From CAJQQY01 sp964352225 (GTDB lineage Bacteria > Bacteroidota > Bacteroidia > Chitinophagales > Saprospiraceae): 9,788 bases of DNA. How positions within the stretch are numbered: the stretch's first letter is position 1; each line of letters opens with the position of its first letter. Below, piece by piece: positions 1-6,839 of the stretch. The position numbers and the translations under genes were made by a program. The stretch is taken from assembly GCA_964352225.1 (NCBI GenBank), contig CAYGRM010000256.1, forward strand, positions 1-9,788, in the 5' to 3' direction. The notes under the pieces were generated by a model that worked only from the letters and a program-made list of their open reading frames with translations, ran no database searches and was not told the origin of the DNA.

Positions 1-2
1 GT

Positions 3-83
3 TACGATCTGCTCGTTGCAGTTTACTACTATGAATTATTTGCTTCTTTTGCACCCGATGCAAGCATCGGGGAATTCTTTTGA
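3..83 (+). CDS. C-terminal tail of an unidentified protein (partial)
   Basis: The third forward frame is open from the window edge to a TGA at 81-83 and gives 26 residues, YDLLVAVYYYELFASF followed by APDASIGEFF. This mix of aromatic, acidic and small residues reads like a natural protein end, whereas frame 2 stops early and frame 1 looks less protein-like. The fragment is too short to assign to a family. The following 214 bases up to the next gene are very AT-rich and hold no gene I can support. This could still be a chance open frame. Confidence 0.4.
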   Translation, partial: YDLLVAVYYYELFASFAPDASIGEFF

Positions 84-169
84 TTAAATATTTCATCAAA
101 TTCATATTTCAAATATTTTTATTTCTCTCTAAAAAATCGTATTTTTAAAGTAATAACATACATACAAAA

Positions 170-212
170 TTTTCCAAAATAACAATACTCTTACATTTTA
201 AAATTTGGAAAA
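170..212. repeat. 9-bp inverted repeat in intergenic DNA
   Basis: TTTTCCAAA at 170-178 is the exact reverse complement of TTTGGAAAA at 204-212, with a 25-base spacer. The region is very AT-rich, no T-tract follows, and the spacer is long for a terminator. It could be an operator upstream of the DUF2188 gene or a chance match. Confidence 0.25.
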
Positions 213-297
213 ATTAAACACTAACCTTCTGAAAGTCAGCGTTTTATACCTGAGAAAATATAACCATCACACCTAATTAGAAATTTAGCTAAGGATT

Positions 298-639
298 ATG
301 AAGAAAAAAAAGAAGGGAAAAAGTTTAACCATTTTTTCCATCAAAAAAAATTCCATTATGGAAGGTCAACCAAATGAGTTACCCTTAACTGATGAGGGAG
401 TCATCAAAAGAGTAGGTCAAAAACTTGCTGTTGCGGCAAGTTCACCTGAAAAAAACAACCTGCATATCATTGCTCGGGGAGAGCATTGGATCGTCAAAAG
501 AGAAGGTGCCCAAAAAGCATATCGAATTTGTGAAACGCAGGAAGAAGCTGTTAACAATGCCAAGGAAATGATTAACCGTGGCCTTGCGACGCACATTATT
601 ATTCATGAAGAAGATGGAACGGTTGCACAAAGAATTTAA
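298..639 (+). CDS. DUF2188 family small protein
   Basis: A 113-residue protein whose C-terminal half (about residues 55-113) has the DUF2188 pattern: a beta strand with HWIVKREG, a conserved aromatic and basic strand (KAYRICETQEEA), a helix beginning QEEAVNNAKEM, and a final strand ending IIHEEDGTVAQRI. DUF2188 proteins are small, widespread in bacteria and of unknown biochemical role. The first 20 residues are very lysine-rich (KKKKK near the start) and are not part of the domain. The start is uncertain: ATG at 298 has AAGGA only 2 bases upstream, too close to act as a normal ribosome site, and an in-frame ATG at 358 (residue 21) would remove the basic extension. A terminator-like hairpin follows at 774-812. 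There are no membrane segments or signal peptide. Confidence 0.8.
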   Translation: MKKKKKGKSLTIFSIKKNSIMEGQPNELPLTDEGVIKRVGQKLAVAASSPEKNNLHIIARGEHWIVKREGAQKAYRICETQEEAVNNAKEMINRGLATHIIIHEEDGTVAQRI

Positions 640-749
640 GCACATAACTAATAGCATTTATTCTATTCAAGGTTTTAAGCATGAGTGTCCAACTTCTAAC
701 TTTTAACTTTAAAAGAATAAAATCTAATTATTCCATTTTCAAATCGGAA

Positions 750-767
750 CAAACTGCTAGGAGTTTG
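750..767 (+). repeat. Small 6-bp hairpin before the terminator
   Basis: CAAACT at 750-755 pairs with AGTTTG at 762-767 across a 6-base loop. It lies just before the terminator-like stem at 774-812 and has no T-tract of its own. It may be a chance structure. Confidence 0.2.
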
Positions 768-773
768 AAACAA

Positions 774-812
774 TAGACTTTGATCAAAAAATGGTCAAGT
801 CTAATTTTTTTT
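774..812 (+). terminator. Rho-independent terminator after the DUF2188 gene
   Basis: TAGACTT at 774-780 and TCAAGTCTA at 795-803 form a 9-bp stem (TAGACTTGA paired with its complement) with one bulged T, closing a loop of A-rich sequence. A run of eight T residues follows at 805-812. It is on the correct strand for the DUF2188 gene, 135 bases after its stop. It ends only about 20 bases before the next start codon, so the 834-1460 gene probably has its own promoter inside or just after this hairpin, or is expressed by read-through. Confidence 0.6.
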
Positions 813-833
813 AGCCTAAAAAAAAAATCCTAA

Positions 834-1460
834 ATGCCCTCATCTACATTTGAAAGAAATGTATTTATCAATTGTCCATTTGATTCCGATTATAAGAAAT
901 TTCTCCACCCAATGCTTTTCACCATTGTGTATTTGGGGCTCAAACCTCAGATGGCACAAACGACTGATTCAGGTGCCGTTCGCATTGATCGAATCCTCAA
1001 ATTAATCAAAGAATCAAAATACAGTATCCACGACTTATCTCGAATCGTAGCGTCTCAAGCAGGAGAAATTGCTCGATTCAATATGCCCTTTGAATTGGGT
1101 TTGGACATTGGTATTCGAAATGCTTCCAAACGAAGCCGATTATCTACCAAACAAAATCTAATTATTGAACAAGTCAGTTTCCGTTACCAAAAGGCACTTT
1201 CTGACATTTCCGGAAACGATATTCAAGTTTATGGAGATAGTCCCGAACGATTGGTTTTGATCGTGCGAAATTGGTTTACTACCATCATAAATCCCAAGCA
1301 ACCAAGTGGATCAGTCATCTGGGAAGGGTACAATGAATTTCAAACCTATTTTAAGGCAGTAACTTTGGAAGAAGGATATGATGAAAATGATTTGGAAACA
1401 CTACCAATCAATGAGTTAATTTATTTTATGTCAAGATGGGTCAAGTCTAAAAACAAATAA
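834..1460 (+). CDS. Stand-alone TIR-like / nucleoside deoxyribosyltransferase-like protein
   Basis: A 208-residue soluble protein. It opens with a strand and turn VFINCPFDSDY (residues 10-20), has GAVRIDRILKLI (47-58), then SIHDLSR (64-70), and FNMPFELGLDIG (82-93). This order (strand-1 turn with Asp, an I-x-DLS segment, then a Glu inside an N-x-PFELG helix) is the layout of the TIR-like and nucleoside 2-deoxyribosyltransferase superfamily. In related enzymes the Glu (here Glu87) attacks or positions the N-glycosidic bond. The C-terminal part (FRYQKALSDISGNDIQVYGD, then a VRNWF helix) matches my memory of a conserved, mostly unannotated bacterial family of about this length. Substrate and role are unknown; NAD or nucleotide cleavage is an inference from the fold. 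The ATG at 834 is preceded by an A-run with no Shine-Dalgarno site. No partner such as a cyclic-nucleotide synthase lies nearby. Confidence 0.7.
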   Translation: MPSSTFERNVFINCPFDSDYKKFLHPMLFTIVYLGLKPQMAQTTDSGAVRIDRILKLIKESKYSIHDLSRIVASQAGEIARFNMPFELGLDIGIRNASKRSRLSTKQNLIIEQVSFRYQKALSDISGNDIQVYGDSPERLVLIVRNWFTTIINPKQPSGSVIWEGYNEFQTYFKAVTLEEGYDENDLETLPINELIYFMSRWVKSKNK

Positions 1461-1488
1461 TTTTCAGTCTCAATTTTTCATGGAAAAT

Positions 1489-1520
1489 AGTAAACAGTTA
1501 TCATCAAAAATCTGTTTACT
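1489..1520 (+). repeat. 9-bp inverted repeat downstream of the TIR-like gene
   Basis: AGTAAACAG at 1489-1497 is perfectly complementary to CTGTTTACT at 1512-1520, with a 14-base loop. It begins 28 bases after the stop of the TIR-like gene, so it may mark the 3' end of that mRNA, but no T-tract follows. A role as an operator for the gene at 1625 is also possible. The rest of the 1461-1624 gap holds no gene I can support. Confidence 0.4.
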
Positions 1521-1624
1521 TAACGCTTCCCAACAAGATTATAAAACATTAAACTTTTTTGTAATTTTATGCGTAAAAAAATACTCAAAGTATTTTCTTA
1601 ACTCATTAAAATCCTATTTACAAA

Positions 1625-2161
1625 ATGATAGATACACCTACTCAAATCTTAGGCATCGGAAGCCGAGTTAACCACCCTTCATACGGTCAGGGCGTTGTTA
1701 TTCGTTTACACAAAATTGCTTATGAAGTTTGCTTCATGACCTATGGCATCAAAAACGTCGGAAAAGAATATACAAAGTGGGACATCATTGAAGCAATGCC
1801 ACCGGACGAAGAAGTTTCCTTTTCTGAAGCTGAAAGATCATTAGAAAAAATTTTACAAAAATGGTCTGGAATGACCGGAATAGTGGATTTAGGAGACAAA
1901 TGGGACAACGGAACCCTGATCTTAAAACCAGCAGACGATAGCCTAAAATCTAAAGAAATACCGATTGATACTTTTTTTCATAAAATTGTTATGGTTAGAG
2001 ATCGTTTAAGAGTAATGGAACAACGCATCAATAGCAGCAAATTAACCGATGAAGAAAAAGTGAACTTACAACAATACATTACCAGAATTTATGGAAGTTT
2101 GACTTCCTTTAATGTTTTATTTAAATACAAAAACGATCACTTCGTGGGTGACCGTTCGTAA
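1625..2161 (+). CDS. Protein with SH3/CarD-like N-terminal barrel and helical C-terminus
   Basis: A 178-residue protein of unknown function. Residues 10-57 show the pattern GIGSRVNHPSYGQGVVIRL, then two strands, then VGKEYTKWDII. This G-x-x-V-x-H-x-x-[YF]-G-x-G-x-V signature is typical of small SH3/Tudor/KOW-like barrels, such as those of CarD, TRCF and the UvrD C-terminus, which contact RNA polymerase or nucleic acid. The remainder (from about residue 60) contains a short charged helix (FSEAERSLEKILQKW), a strand-rich segment and a long helical end (about 120-170), perhaps for dimerisation. The catalytic or RNA-polymerase-contact residues of CarD cannot be judged by eye. The ATG at 1625 follows an A-rich stretch with no Shine-Dalgarno sequence and places the barrel close to the N-terminus. 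No signal peptide or membrane segment is seen. A strong hairpin starts three bases after the stop codon. Confidence 0.65.
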   Translation: MIDTPTQILGIGSRVNHPSYGQGVVIRLHKIAYEVCFMTYGIKNVGKEYTKWDIIEAMPPDEEVSFSEAERSLEKILQKWSGMTGIVDLGDKWDNGTLILKPADDSLKSKEIPIDTFFHKIVMVRDRLRVMEQRINSSKLTDEEKVNLQQYITRIYGSLTSFNVLFKYKNDHFVGDRS

Positions 2162-2163
2162 AA

Positions 2164-2198
2164 TTTACCGCAGAGTTTACAACCAACTCTGCGGTAAA
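2164..2198 (+). terminator. Strong 14-bp hairpin after the stop codon, no U-tract
   Basis: TTTACCGCAGAGTT at 2164-2177 and AACTCTGCGGTAAA at 2185-2198 are perfect complements around a 7-base loop. The GC-rich core (ACCGCAGAG) stands out in this AT-rich intergenic DNA. It begins two bases after the TAA at 2159-2161, as expected for an mRNA 3'-end structure. However, the 3' arm is followed by A residues on the plus strand rather than T residues, so it is not a textbook Rho-independent terminator. It may block exonucleases, or be a copy of a dispersed palindromic repeat. Confidence 0.55.
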
Positions 2199-2226
2199 AA
2201 AAATTGATTTTACAACATACAATTAC

Positions 2227-3570
2227 ATGAAAAATACATCATTTCTACTACTTACCCTTTTTGTAAGTTTATTAGCCATATCATTTCATTCTTGTATCAC
2301 CGTCGATACTGGTTTTGAAGGATTACCACCTGGTAAATGGAGAGCAGTTTTAAAACTTGACGATAGACCGAGTATCGTCAATAAAAAGGCAGAACCTCTT
2401 CCCGAATTAATGGGACTTGAATTTGAGGAAGTTACAGATGGAGAATTACCATTTAACTTTGAGGTTATTCATGATACTGAAACTGAATTTCATATAGAGA
2501 TCATTAATGGAGATGAACGGATCCGAGTGGATGATGTTACTATTGGTTTAGATCGTGCTACTGCAAAAGATACCGTAGTCATTAATTTCCCACTTTATGA
2601 AAGTTATATCAAAGCGATCTTTGAGGAGAGAGTCATGGAAGGTGTTTGGGTGGTTCCTTCTCGGGGAAATTACCAGATTCCATTTCTTGCTAAGCATGGT
2701 GAAGGTCATCGATTTTCGACGATTAAAAAAGATCCGGTGATGGATATTAGCGGAAAGTGGGAGGTCACTTTTCTTGATGAAGCCCCTTATAAAGGCATCG
2801 GTGAATTTAAACAAAATGATAATATAGTGACGGGTACCTTCATGACTGAAACTGGTGACTACAGATTTCTGCAAGGAGAAATTCAAGAAAACAAAGTTTA
2901 CCTTTCTGTTTTTGATGGAGCTCATGCATTTTTATATGAGGCCAAAATAAATGCAGCTGATAGTACGATGATTGGATCTTTCCGTTCCGGAAAACACTAT
3001 AAAACACTTTGGGAGGCAAAGAAAAATGAAAATGCGAAATTGACTAATCCAAATGATTTGACTTTTTTGAAAGAAGGATATGATAAAGTCGAATTTAAAT
3101 TCCCCAACACCGAAGGAGAAATGGTTTCTATCAATGATGAAAAATATCAAGGCAAAGCAAAGATTATTCAAATCTTCGGAACTTGGTGTCCAAACTGCCG
3201 AGACGAAACCAATTTCCTAAAAGAATATTTAAATAACAATAAACACACGGATTTAGAAGTAATTGCTTTGGCCTTCGAAAAACATCGAGCTTTGGAAAAA
3301 GCTACAGCCTCGGTTAAGCGCTATAAAGATAAATTAGATTTACCCTACGAAATGCTTATTGCAGGCTATTCAGATAAAGAAGAAGCTGCCCAATCTCTTC
3401 CAATGTTGAATCATATTTTGTCTTACCCTACGATGATTTTTATTAATAAAAATGATAAAGTAACCAAAATCCATACAGGATTTAATGGGCCGGCAACGAG
3501 CGAATATGAAAATTTCAAAAAAGAATTTGAAGCAAATGTTCGAGAGATTCTTGGTAATTCAGTCAAATAG
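2227..3570 (+). CDS. Lipoprotein with C-terminal TlpA/ResA-like thioredoxin domain
   Basis: A 447-residue exported protein. Residues 1-22 form a signal peptide (MKN then a leucine-rich core) ending at Cys23 in FHSC, a loose lipobox; the Cys would be lipidated and the protein anchored in the cell envelope. Two beta-rich regions follow: about 24-165, resembling the N-terminal domains common on Bacteroidota TlpA-type proteins, and about 172-265, beginning ISGKWEVTF with alternating short strands, possibly a small barrel. The thioredoxin domain covers about 275-447. Its redox motif WCPNC lies at 320-324 (Cys321, Cys324) and the cis-proline at Pro401 in SYPT, so both key features are present. Known relatives reduce or isomerise disulfides in the periplasm or help cytochrome maturation; the substrate here is unknown. 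The next gene starts 60 bases downstream with no terminator seen, so cotranscription is possible. Confidence 0.85.
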   Translation: MKNTSFLLLTLFVSLLAISFHSCITVDTGFEGLPPGKWRAVLKLDDRPSIVNKKAEPLPELMGLEFEEVTDGELPFNFEVIHDTETEFHIEIINGDERIRVDDVTIGLDRATAKDTVVINFPLYESYIKAIFEERVMEGVWVVPSRGNYQIPFLAKHGEGHRFSTIKKDPVMDISGKWEVTFLDEAPYKGIGEFKQNDNIVTGTFMTETGDYRFLQGEIQENKVYLSVFDGAHAFLYEAKINAADSTMIGSFRSGKHYKTLWEAKKNENAKLTNPNDLTFLKEGYDKVEFKFPNTEGEMVSINDEKYQGKAKIIQIFGTWCPNCRDETNFLKEYLNNNKHTDLEVIALAFEKHRALEKATASVKRYKDKLDLPYEMLIAGYSDKEEAAQSLPMLNHILSYPTMIFINKNDKVTKIHTGFNGPATSEYENFKKEFEANVREILGNSVK

Positions 3571-3630
3571 TTAGTTACTTAATTATGACCTAAACCGAAA
3601 TACCCGTCAATATTAAAACAATTTTTCAAA

Positions 3631-6630
3631 ATGGATAATAACAAATTTCACCTAGCATATTCTATTGATAATCAAGACATTGCAGAGCAAATCAATAACC
3701 ATCTTTCCAGAGTTGGAATTGAATTAGATCTTATTGAAGTAACCCACCAAGTTGGTGAAACTACTTTGCAAGAGCGATTGAAAGATGCTCCGAATTTTGT
3801 TTTTATCCTAATCAGCACCAACTTTTTAAAGAATGTCAATTGCATGAATCGAAGCCTTTTTATGCTTCAAGAATTGACAATGAATAATCGAGTTCAACCT
3901 ATCATCATCGACGGTCGGGAACAGATTGAGGGAACCAATACTTTTCAAAATATTCCAACGGAGTTTGACCGAATGACTCATGTGATTCGATATATGAATT
4001 TTTGGCAAGATCAATATTTAGATCTAAGAAAAGAACGACGAGATACTCCTACCAATGAATTAGAAAAGTTCGATGAACACCTAAAAGTAATTAGAAGTAT
4101 CTCATCAGAAATGGGTGATTTTCTAAAATTATTAAAAAATTCCAACTATTGGAATTATGAGCAATTAACCCACAACAGTTACCAATTATTTTTCCAAGCA
4201 ATTAATAAACCTGGCTTACAGGAAGCTCTTCAACAAGCTATCGCCAATGGAGAAATTCCTCCAATTGCTACTCCCCTAGCCAATCCAACTCCTGTAGAAA
4301 AAACTACTGTCCAAGAATCGTCTTCATCTGAGGAAGTTCTATTTGTAGAAGAAAACATAGATAATGACTCTCTTGTAAATATATTGTTACAAGAAGATGT
4401 ACCTGAAAACAAAATTGAGGAGGAAATCCCTTCACCACCTGAATCAATAATTAAAGATAAAATTGAAAAAACTACTGAGGATACTTTAGAAGTCGATTCT
4501 AATCCTGAATTAGACCATAAAGCTATTGTTGAAATACCTGAAACTGAACCAATCGAAATTCCACCACTTGATCCAGAAATCACCGAAAACCAGGATAATT
4601 TCCTGAGAATCTCCGAAGAAAATTTAAAGAAAAAAGGAAAAATGCCTTTGCTTGATAAACTTATTGAACACCGAAAAAAAGAGGTTCAACCAGCAGAGCA
4701 ACCAAGGGAAGAAATAGAAAATATTATTCAAACACAGCAACCTACTTCTAAGTCTTCTGCTCGAGAATTAAGTGAGTTAGCATCAGAAGAAACATCTGAT
4801 CGTGATGAGGTCTTCGAAAATGCAATCAATAAAGCCATCGAGGAAGAGAAAGAAATTGAAAACGAAATTGAAGAAAATTCCGAAACTGAATCCACTAAAA
4901 GCAACGTACGATCCCACCCTATTTTAGATGAAATTTTTCATGATGATGACGAAGAGTTGGACTCAGATGATATGATCGGAAACTTCACTTTATCCAATAG
5001 CTCCTCTCCAAAAACAGAGAAAAAAGAAGTTGTAAAAATGACTTGGCAGGAGCAACTTAATAAAGCTAATGACTTAATCGAAAAAGGAAAATTATACGCA
5101 GGCTTAAATTTGTTAAGAGAAACTTCTGAGGAAAATGAGGATAATGTTGAGGTAAAATATCAATATGCCTTAAACTTAATCAAGGGTGGAGAAAATAACA
5201 AAGCTGCGAGAAGAGAACTAGAAGAAATAATTCATTTAGATCCTAATCATATCGAGGCTTATATTCAACTTTCTCATTTGGCAGAGAAAAAGGGAGATTA
5301 TTTATTAAGCAAAAACTACTTAGAAAAAGCATTAGAAATAGATCACCAAAATGCTGATCTATTCTATCAGTTAGGCATTTTGACCACAACTAAATTTCCA
5401 GATTTGCAGGATCAAGCTGCCAACTATTTTAAATTATCCATCAAAATTGACGATAGCAATCCTGATGCACATTATCGCTATGGACTTATTTTAGATGAGC
5501 ATCTAAAAAAGCCTAAAAAGGCGATGCGACAATTTGAAATCACCAAAGAATTACAAAACGACCATCGGTTTGTAAGTTATGATTTAGCATTGATGCATTA
5601 TCGTTTTGGAGAGTTTAAAAAAGCCTCTAAATTTTATCAACAAGCTTGTAAAATTAATCCTGAGTTAAAAACAGAAACGAATGATCGAGCATTCTTAGGT
5701 GCAGTTGAATCGGATGCAATTGCTGAGGCAACCACCAGTTTGGATGATTTGTTCCAAGATTTAAGTGAAAATTCAAACGATGAAAGAGAGACTACTTTTC
5801 ATGCTCAGGAAGTAGATAACAATACATTTACATTTACAGAAGAAGCACCTCAACGAAATGAAAATTTTGAGAAAGTAGTCATGATTTCTGGAGCTACTTC
5901 TGGGATTGGAAAAGCTACTGCTACCATTTTTGCTCGCAATGGATATCGATTAATCATTACCGGTAGACGAAGTGATCGCTTAGCTGAAATCAAAGCTGAT
6001 TTTGAAAAGCAATATCCAACAGAAGTAGAGACTTTAAATTTTGATGTGAGAAAAATTGATGATGCCCACGCTGCCATTGCTTCTCTTCCAGAAGCATGGA
6101 ATTCAATTGACTTGTTGATTAACAATGCTGGTCTGGCTAAGGGGTTTGAACCTATCCACGAAGGCAAATTGGAAGATTGGGAAACCATGATTGATACTAA
6201 TGTAAAAGGATTGTTATATCTGACTCGATTAATTTCTCCTGGTATGGTCGCTAGAAGAAAAGGACATATCATCAATGTATGTTCCACCGCTGGACATGAA
6301 GTATATCCTAATGGAAATGTTTACTGCGCTACGAAACATGCTGTTGATGCTTTGACCAAAGGGATGCGATTAGATTTATATAAACATGGGTTACGCGTGA
6401 GTCAAGTAAGTCCAGCTCATGTAGAGGAAACTGAATTTGCTAGAGTACGATTTGATTGGGATGTGGAACGGGCAAAAATCTATGAAGACTTTCAACCACT
6501 ACGTGCTGTCGATGTAGCCAATACCATTTATTTTATCGCTACTCAGCCAGCGCATGTTAATATTCAAGATGTCTTGATGATGGGAAGGCAACAAGCGAAT
6601 AGTAGTAATTTGGATCGGTCTGGAAGATAA
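3631..6630 (+). CDS. TIR-like / TPR / YdfG-like SDR fusion protein
   Basis: A 999-residue multidomain protein in one unbroken frame. Residues 1-140 look like a divergent TIR domain: FHLAYSIDNQD (6-16), GETTLQERLKD, then NFVFILIST (55-63). At the place of the usual WCxxE helix it has NCMNRSL (70-76), so the catalytic Glu of NAD-cleaving TIRs appears absent. A helical stretch reaches about 215, then an acidic, Glu/Ser/Thr/Pro-rich linker runs to about 468. TPR repeats fill 472-690 (for example ALEIDHQNADLFYQLG). A short acidic linker leads to a full short-chain dehydrogenase (747-999): GATSGIG (754-760), NNAG (831-834), Asn857, Ser885, Tyr898 and Lys902 in YCATK, and an end (RPLxx-like linker, then QPAHVNIQDVLMM) as in YdfG, the 3-hydroxy acid/malonic semialdehyde dehydrogenase. 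The SDR part has the usual length of a free-standing YdfG (about 250). No signal peptide or membrane segment is seen, so it should be cytoplasmic. Confidence 0.85.
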   Translation: MDNNKFHLAYSIDNQDIAEQINNHLSRVGIELDLIEVTHQVGETTLQERLKDAPNFVFILISTNFLKNVNCMNRSLFMLQELTMNNRVQPIIIDGREQIEGTNTFQNIPTEFDRMTHVIRYMNFWQDQYLDLRKERRDTPTNELEKFDEHLKVIRSISSEMGDFLKLLKNSNYWNYEQLTHNSYQLFFQAINKPGLQEALQQAIANGEIPPIATPLANPTPVEKTTVQESSSSEEVLFVEENIDNDSLVNILLQEDVPENKIEEEIPSPPESIIKDKIEKTTEDTLEVDSNPELDHKAIVEIPETEPIEIPPLDPEITENQDNFLRISEENLKKKGKMPLLDKLIEHRKKEVQPAEQPREEIENIIQTQQPTSKSSARELSELASEETSDRDEVFENAINKAIEEEKEIENEIEENSETESTKSNVRSHPILDEIFHDDDEELDSDDMIGNFTLSNSSSPKTEKKEVVKMTWQEQLNKANDLIEKGKLYAGLNLLRETSEENEDNVEVKYQYALNLIKGGENNKAARRELEEIIHLDPNHIEAYIQLSHLAEKKGDYLLSKNYLEKALEIDHQNADLFYQLGILTTTKFPDLQDQAANYFKLSIKIDDSNPDAHYRYGLILDEHLKKPKKAMRQFEITKELQNDHRFVSYDLALMHYRFGEFKKASKFYQQACKINPELKTETNDRAFLGAVESDAIAEATTSLDDLFQDLSENSNDERETTFHAQEVDNNTFTFTEEAPQRNENFEKVVMISGATSGIGKATATIFARNGYRLIITGRRSDRLAEIKADFEKQYPTEVETLNFDVRKIDDAHAAIASLPEAWNSIDLLINNAGLAKGFEPIHEGKLEDWETMIDTNVKGLLYLTRLISPGMVARRKGHIINVCSTAGHEVYPNGNVYCATKHAVDALTKGMRLDLYKHGLRVSQVSPAHVEETEFARVRFDWDVERAKIYEDFQPLRAVDVANTIYFIATQPAHVNIQDVLMMGRQQANSSNLDRSGR

Positions 6631-6688
6631 TGGTTAAATCAATATTTTACTGAGGGCTAACTTTCTTTTTCAAATTAGCTCTAACTAG

Positions 6689-6726
6689 ACTCATTAGTTA
6701 AAAAAAAGAAATGTTTTTTAATGAGT
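6689..6726 (+). repeat. Imperfect hairpin downstream of the fusion gene
   Basis: ACTCATTA at 6689-6696 is complementary to TAATGAGT at 6719-6726. The stem can be extended by an A-run pairing with TTTTTT at 6714-6719 if three bases bulge out. It lies about 60 bases after the stop of the fusion gene and is the best candidate for its 3' end, though no T-tract follows the 3' arm. An overlapping alternative stem is TAACTA (6682-6687) with TAGTTA (6695-6700). Confidence 0.35.
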
Positions 6727-6776
6727 AAAAAATTTTACAAACTCAACCATGTGAATAATTAAATACCAATTTATGG

Positions 6777-6839
6777 CATTTTTAAAATTTGAAAAATTTA
6801 TTAGGATCACATTTTTAGCATTGAAAAAATTTATCGGAT
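6777..6839 (+). repeat. Two imperfect tandem copies of an about 30-bp AT-rich unit
   Basis: Two similar units stand at 6777-6807 and 6810-6839. Both begin CATTTTTA, continue with a TTGAAAAA-like run and TTTAT, and end GGAT; they differ at several positions and by one base in length. The period is 33 bases, close to three helical turns. They lie upstream of the gene at 6889. Low complexity makes chance similarity possible. Confidence 0.35.

Noticed and set aside
1480..1671. A 63-codon plus-strand open frame starting at 1480
   Set aside because: It overlaps the start of the well-supported gene at 1625 in another frame, its composition is low-complexity, and it contains the 1489-1520 inverted repeat.
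2548..2925. A 125-codon minus-strand open frame inside the lipoprotein gene
   Set aside because: The plus-strand frame has a signal peptide and a complete thioredoxin domain; the minus frame has no recognisable motif.
4230..4583. A 117-codon minus-strand open frame rich in Ser, Gly and Ile
   Set aside because: It is antisense to the acidic linker of the fusion gene; Glu/Asp-rich coding on one strand yields Ser-rich frames on the other.
5850..6287. A 145-codon minus-strand open frame
   Set aside because: It is antisense to the SDR core, whose motifs are complete on the plus strand.
5881..6630. Separate SDR gene starting at the ATG of residue 751
   Set aside because: That start would remove most of the first beta strand of the cofactor-binding fold, there is no upstream signal, and the frame is continuous with the TPR part.
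834..6630. A Thoeris- or CBASS-like defence operon built from the two TIR-like genes
   Set aside because: The genes are separated by unrelated genes and a strong hairpin, and no cyclic-nucleotide synthase, SLOG effector or other partner is visible.
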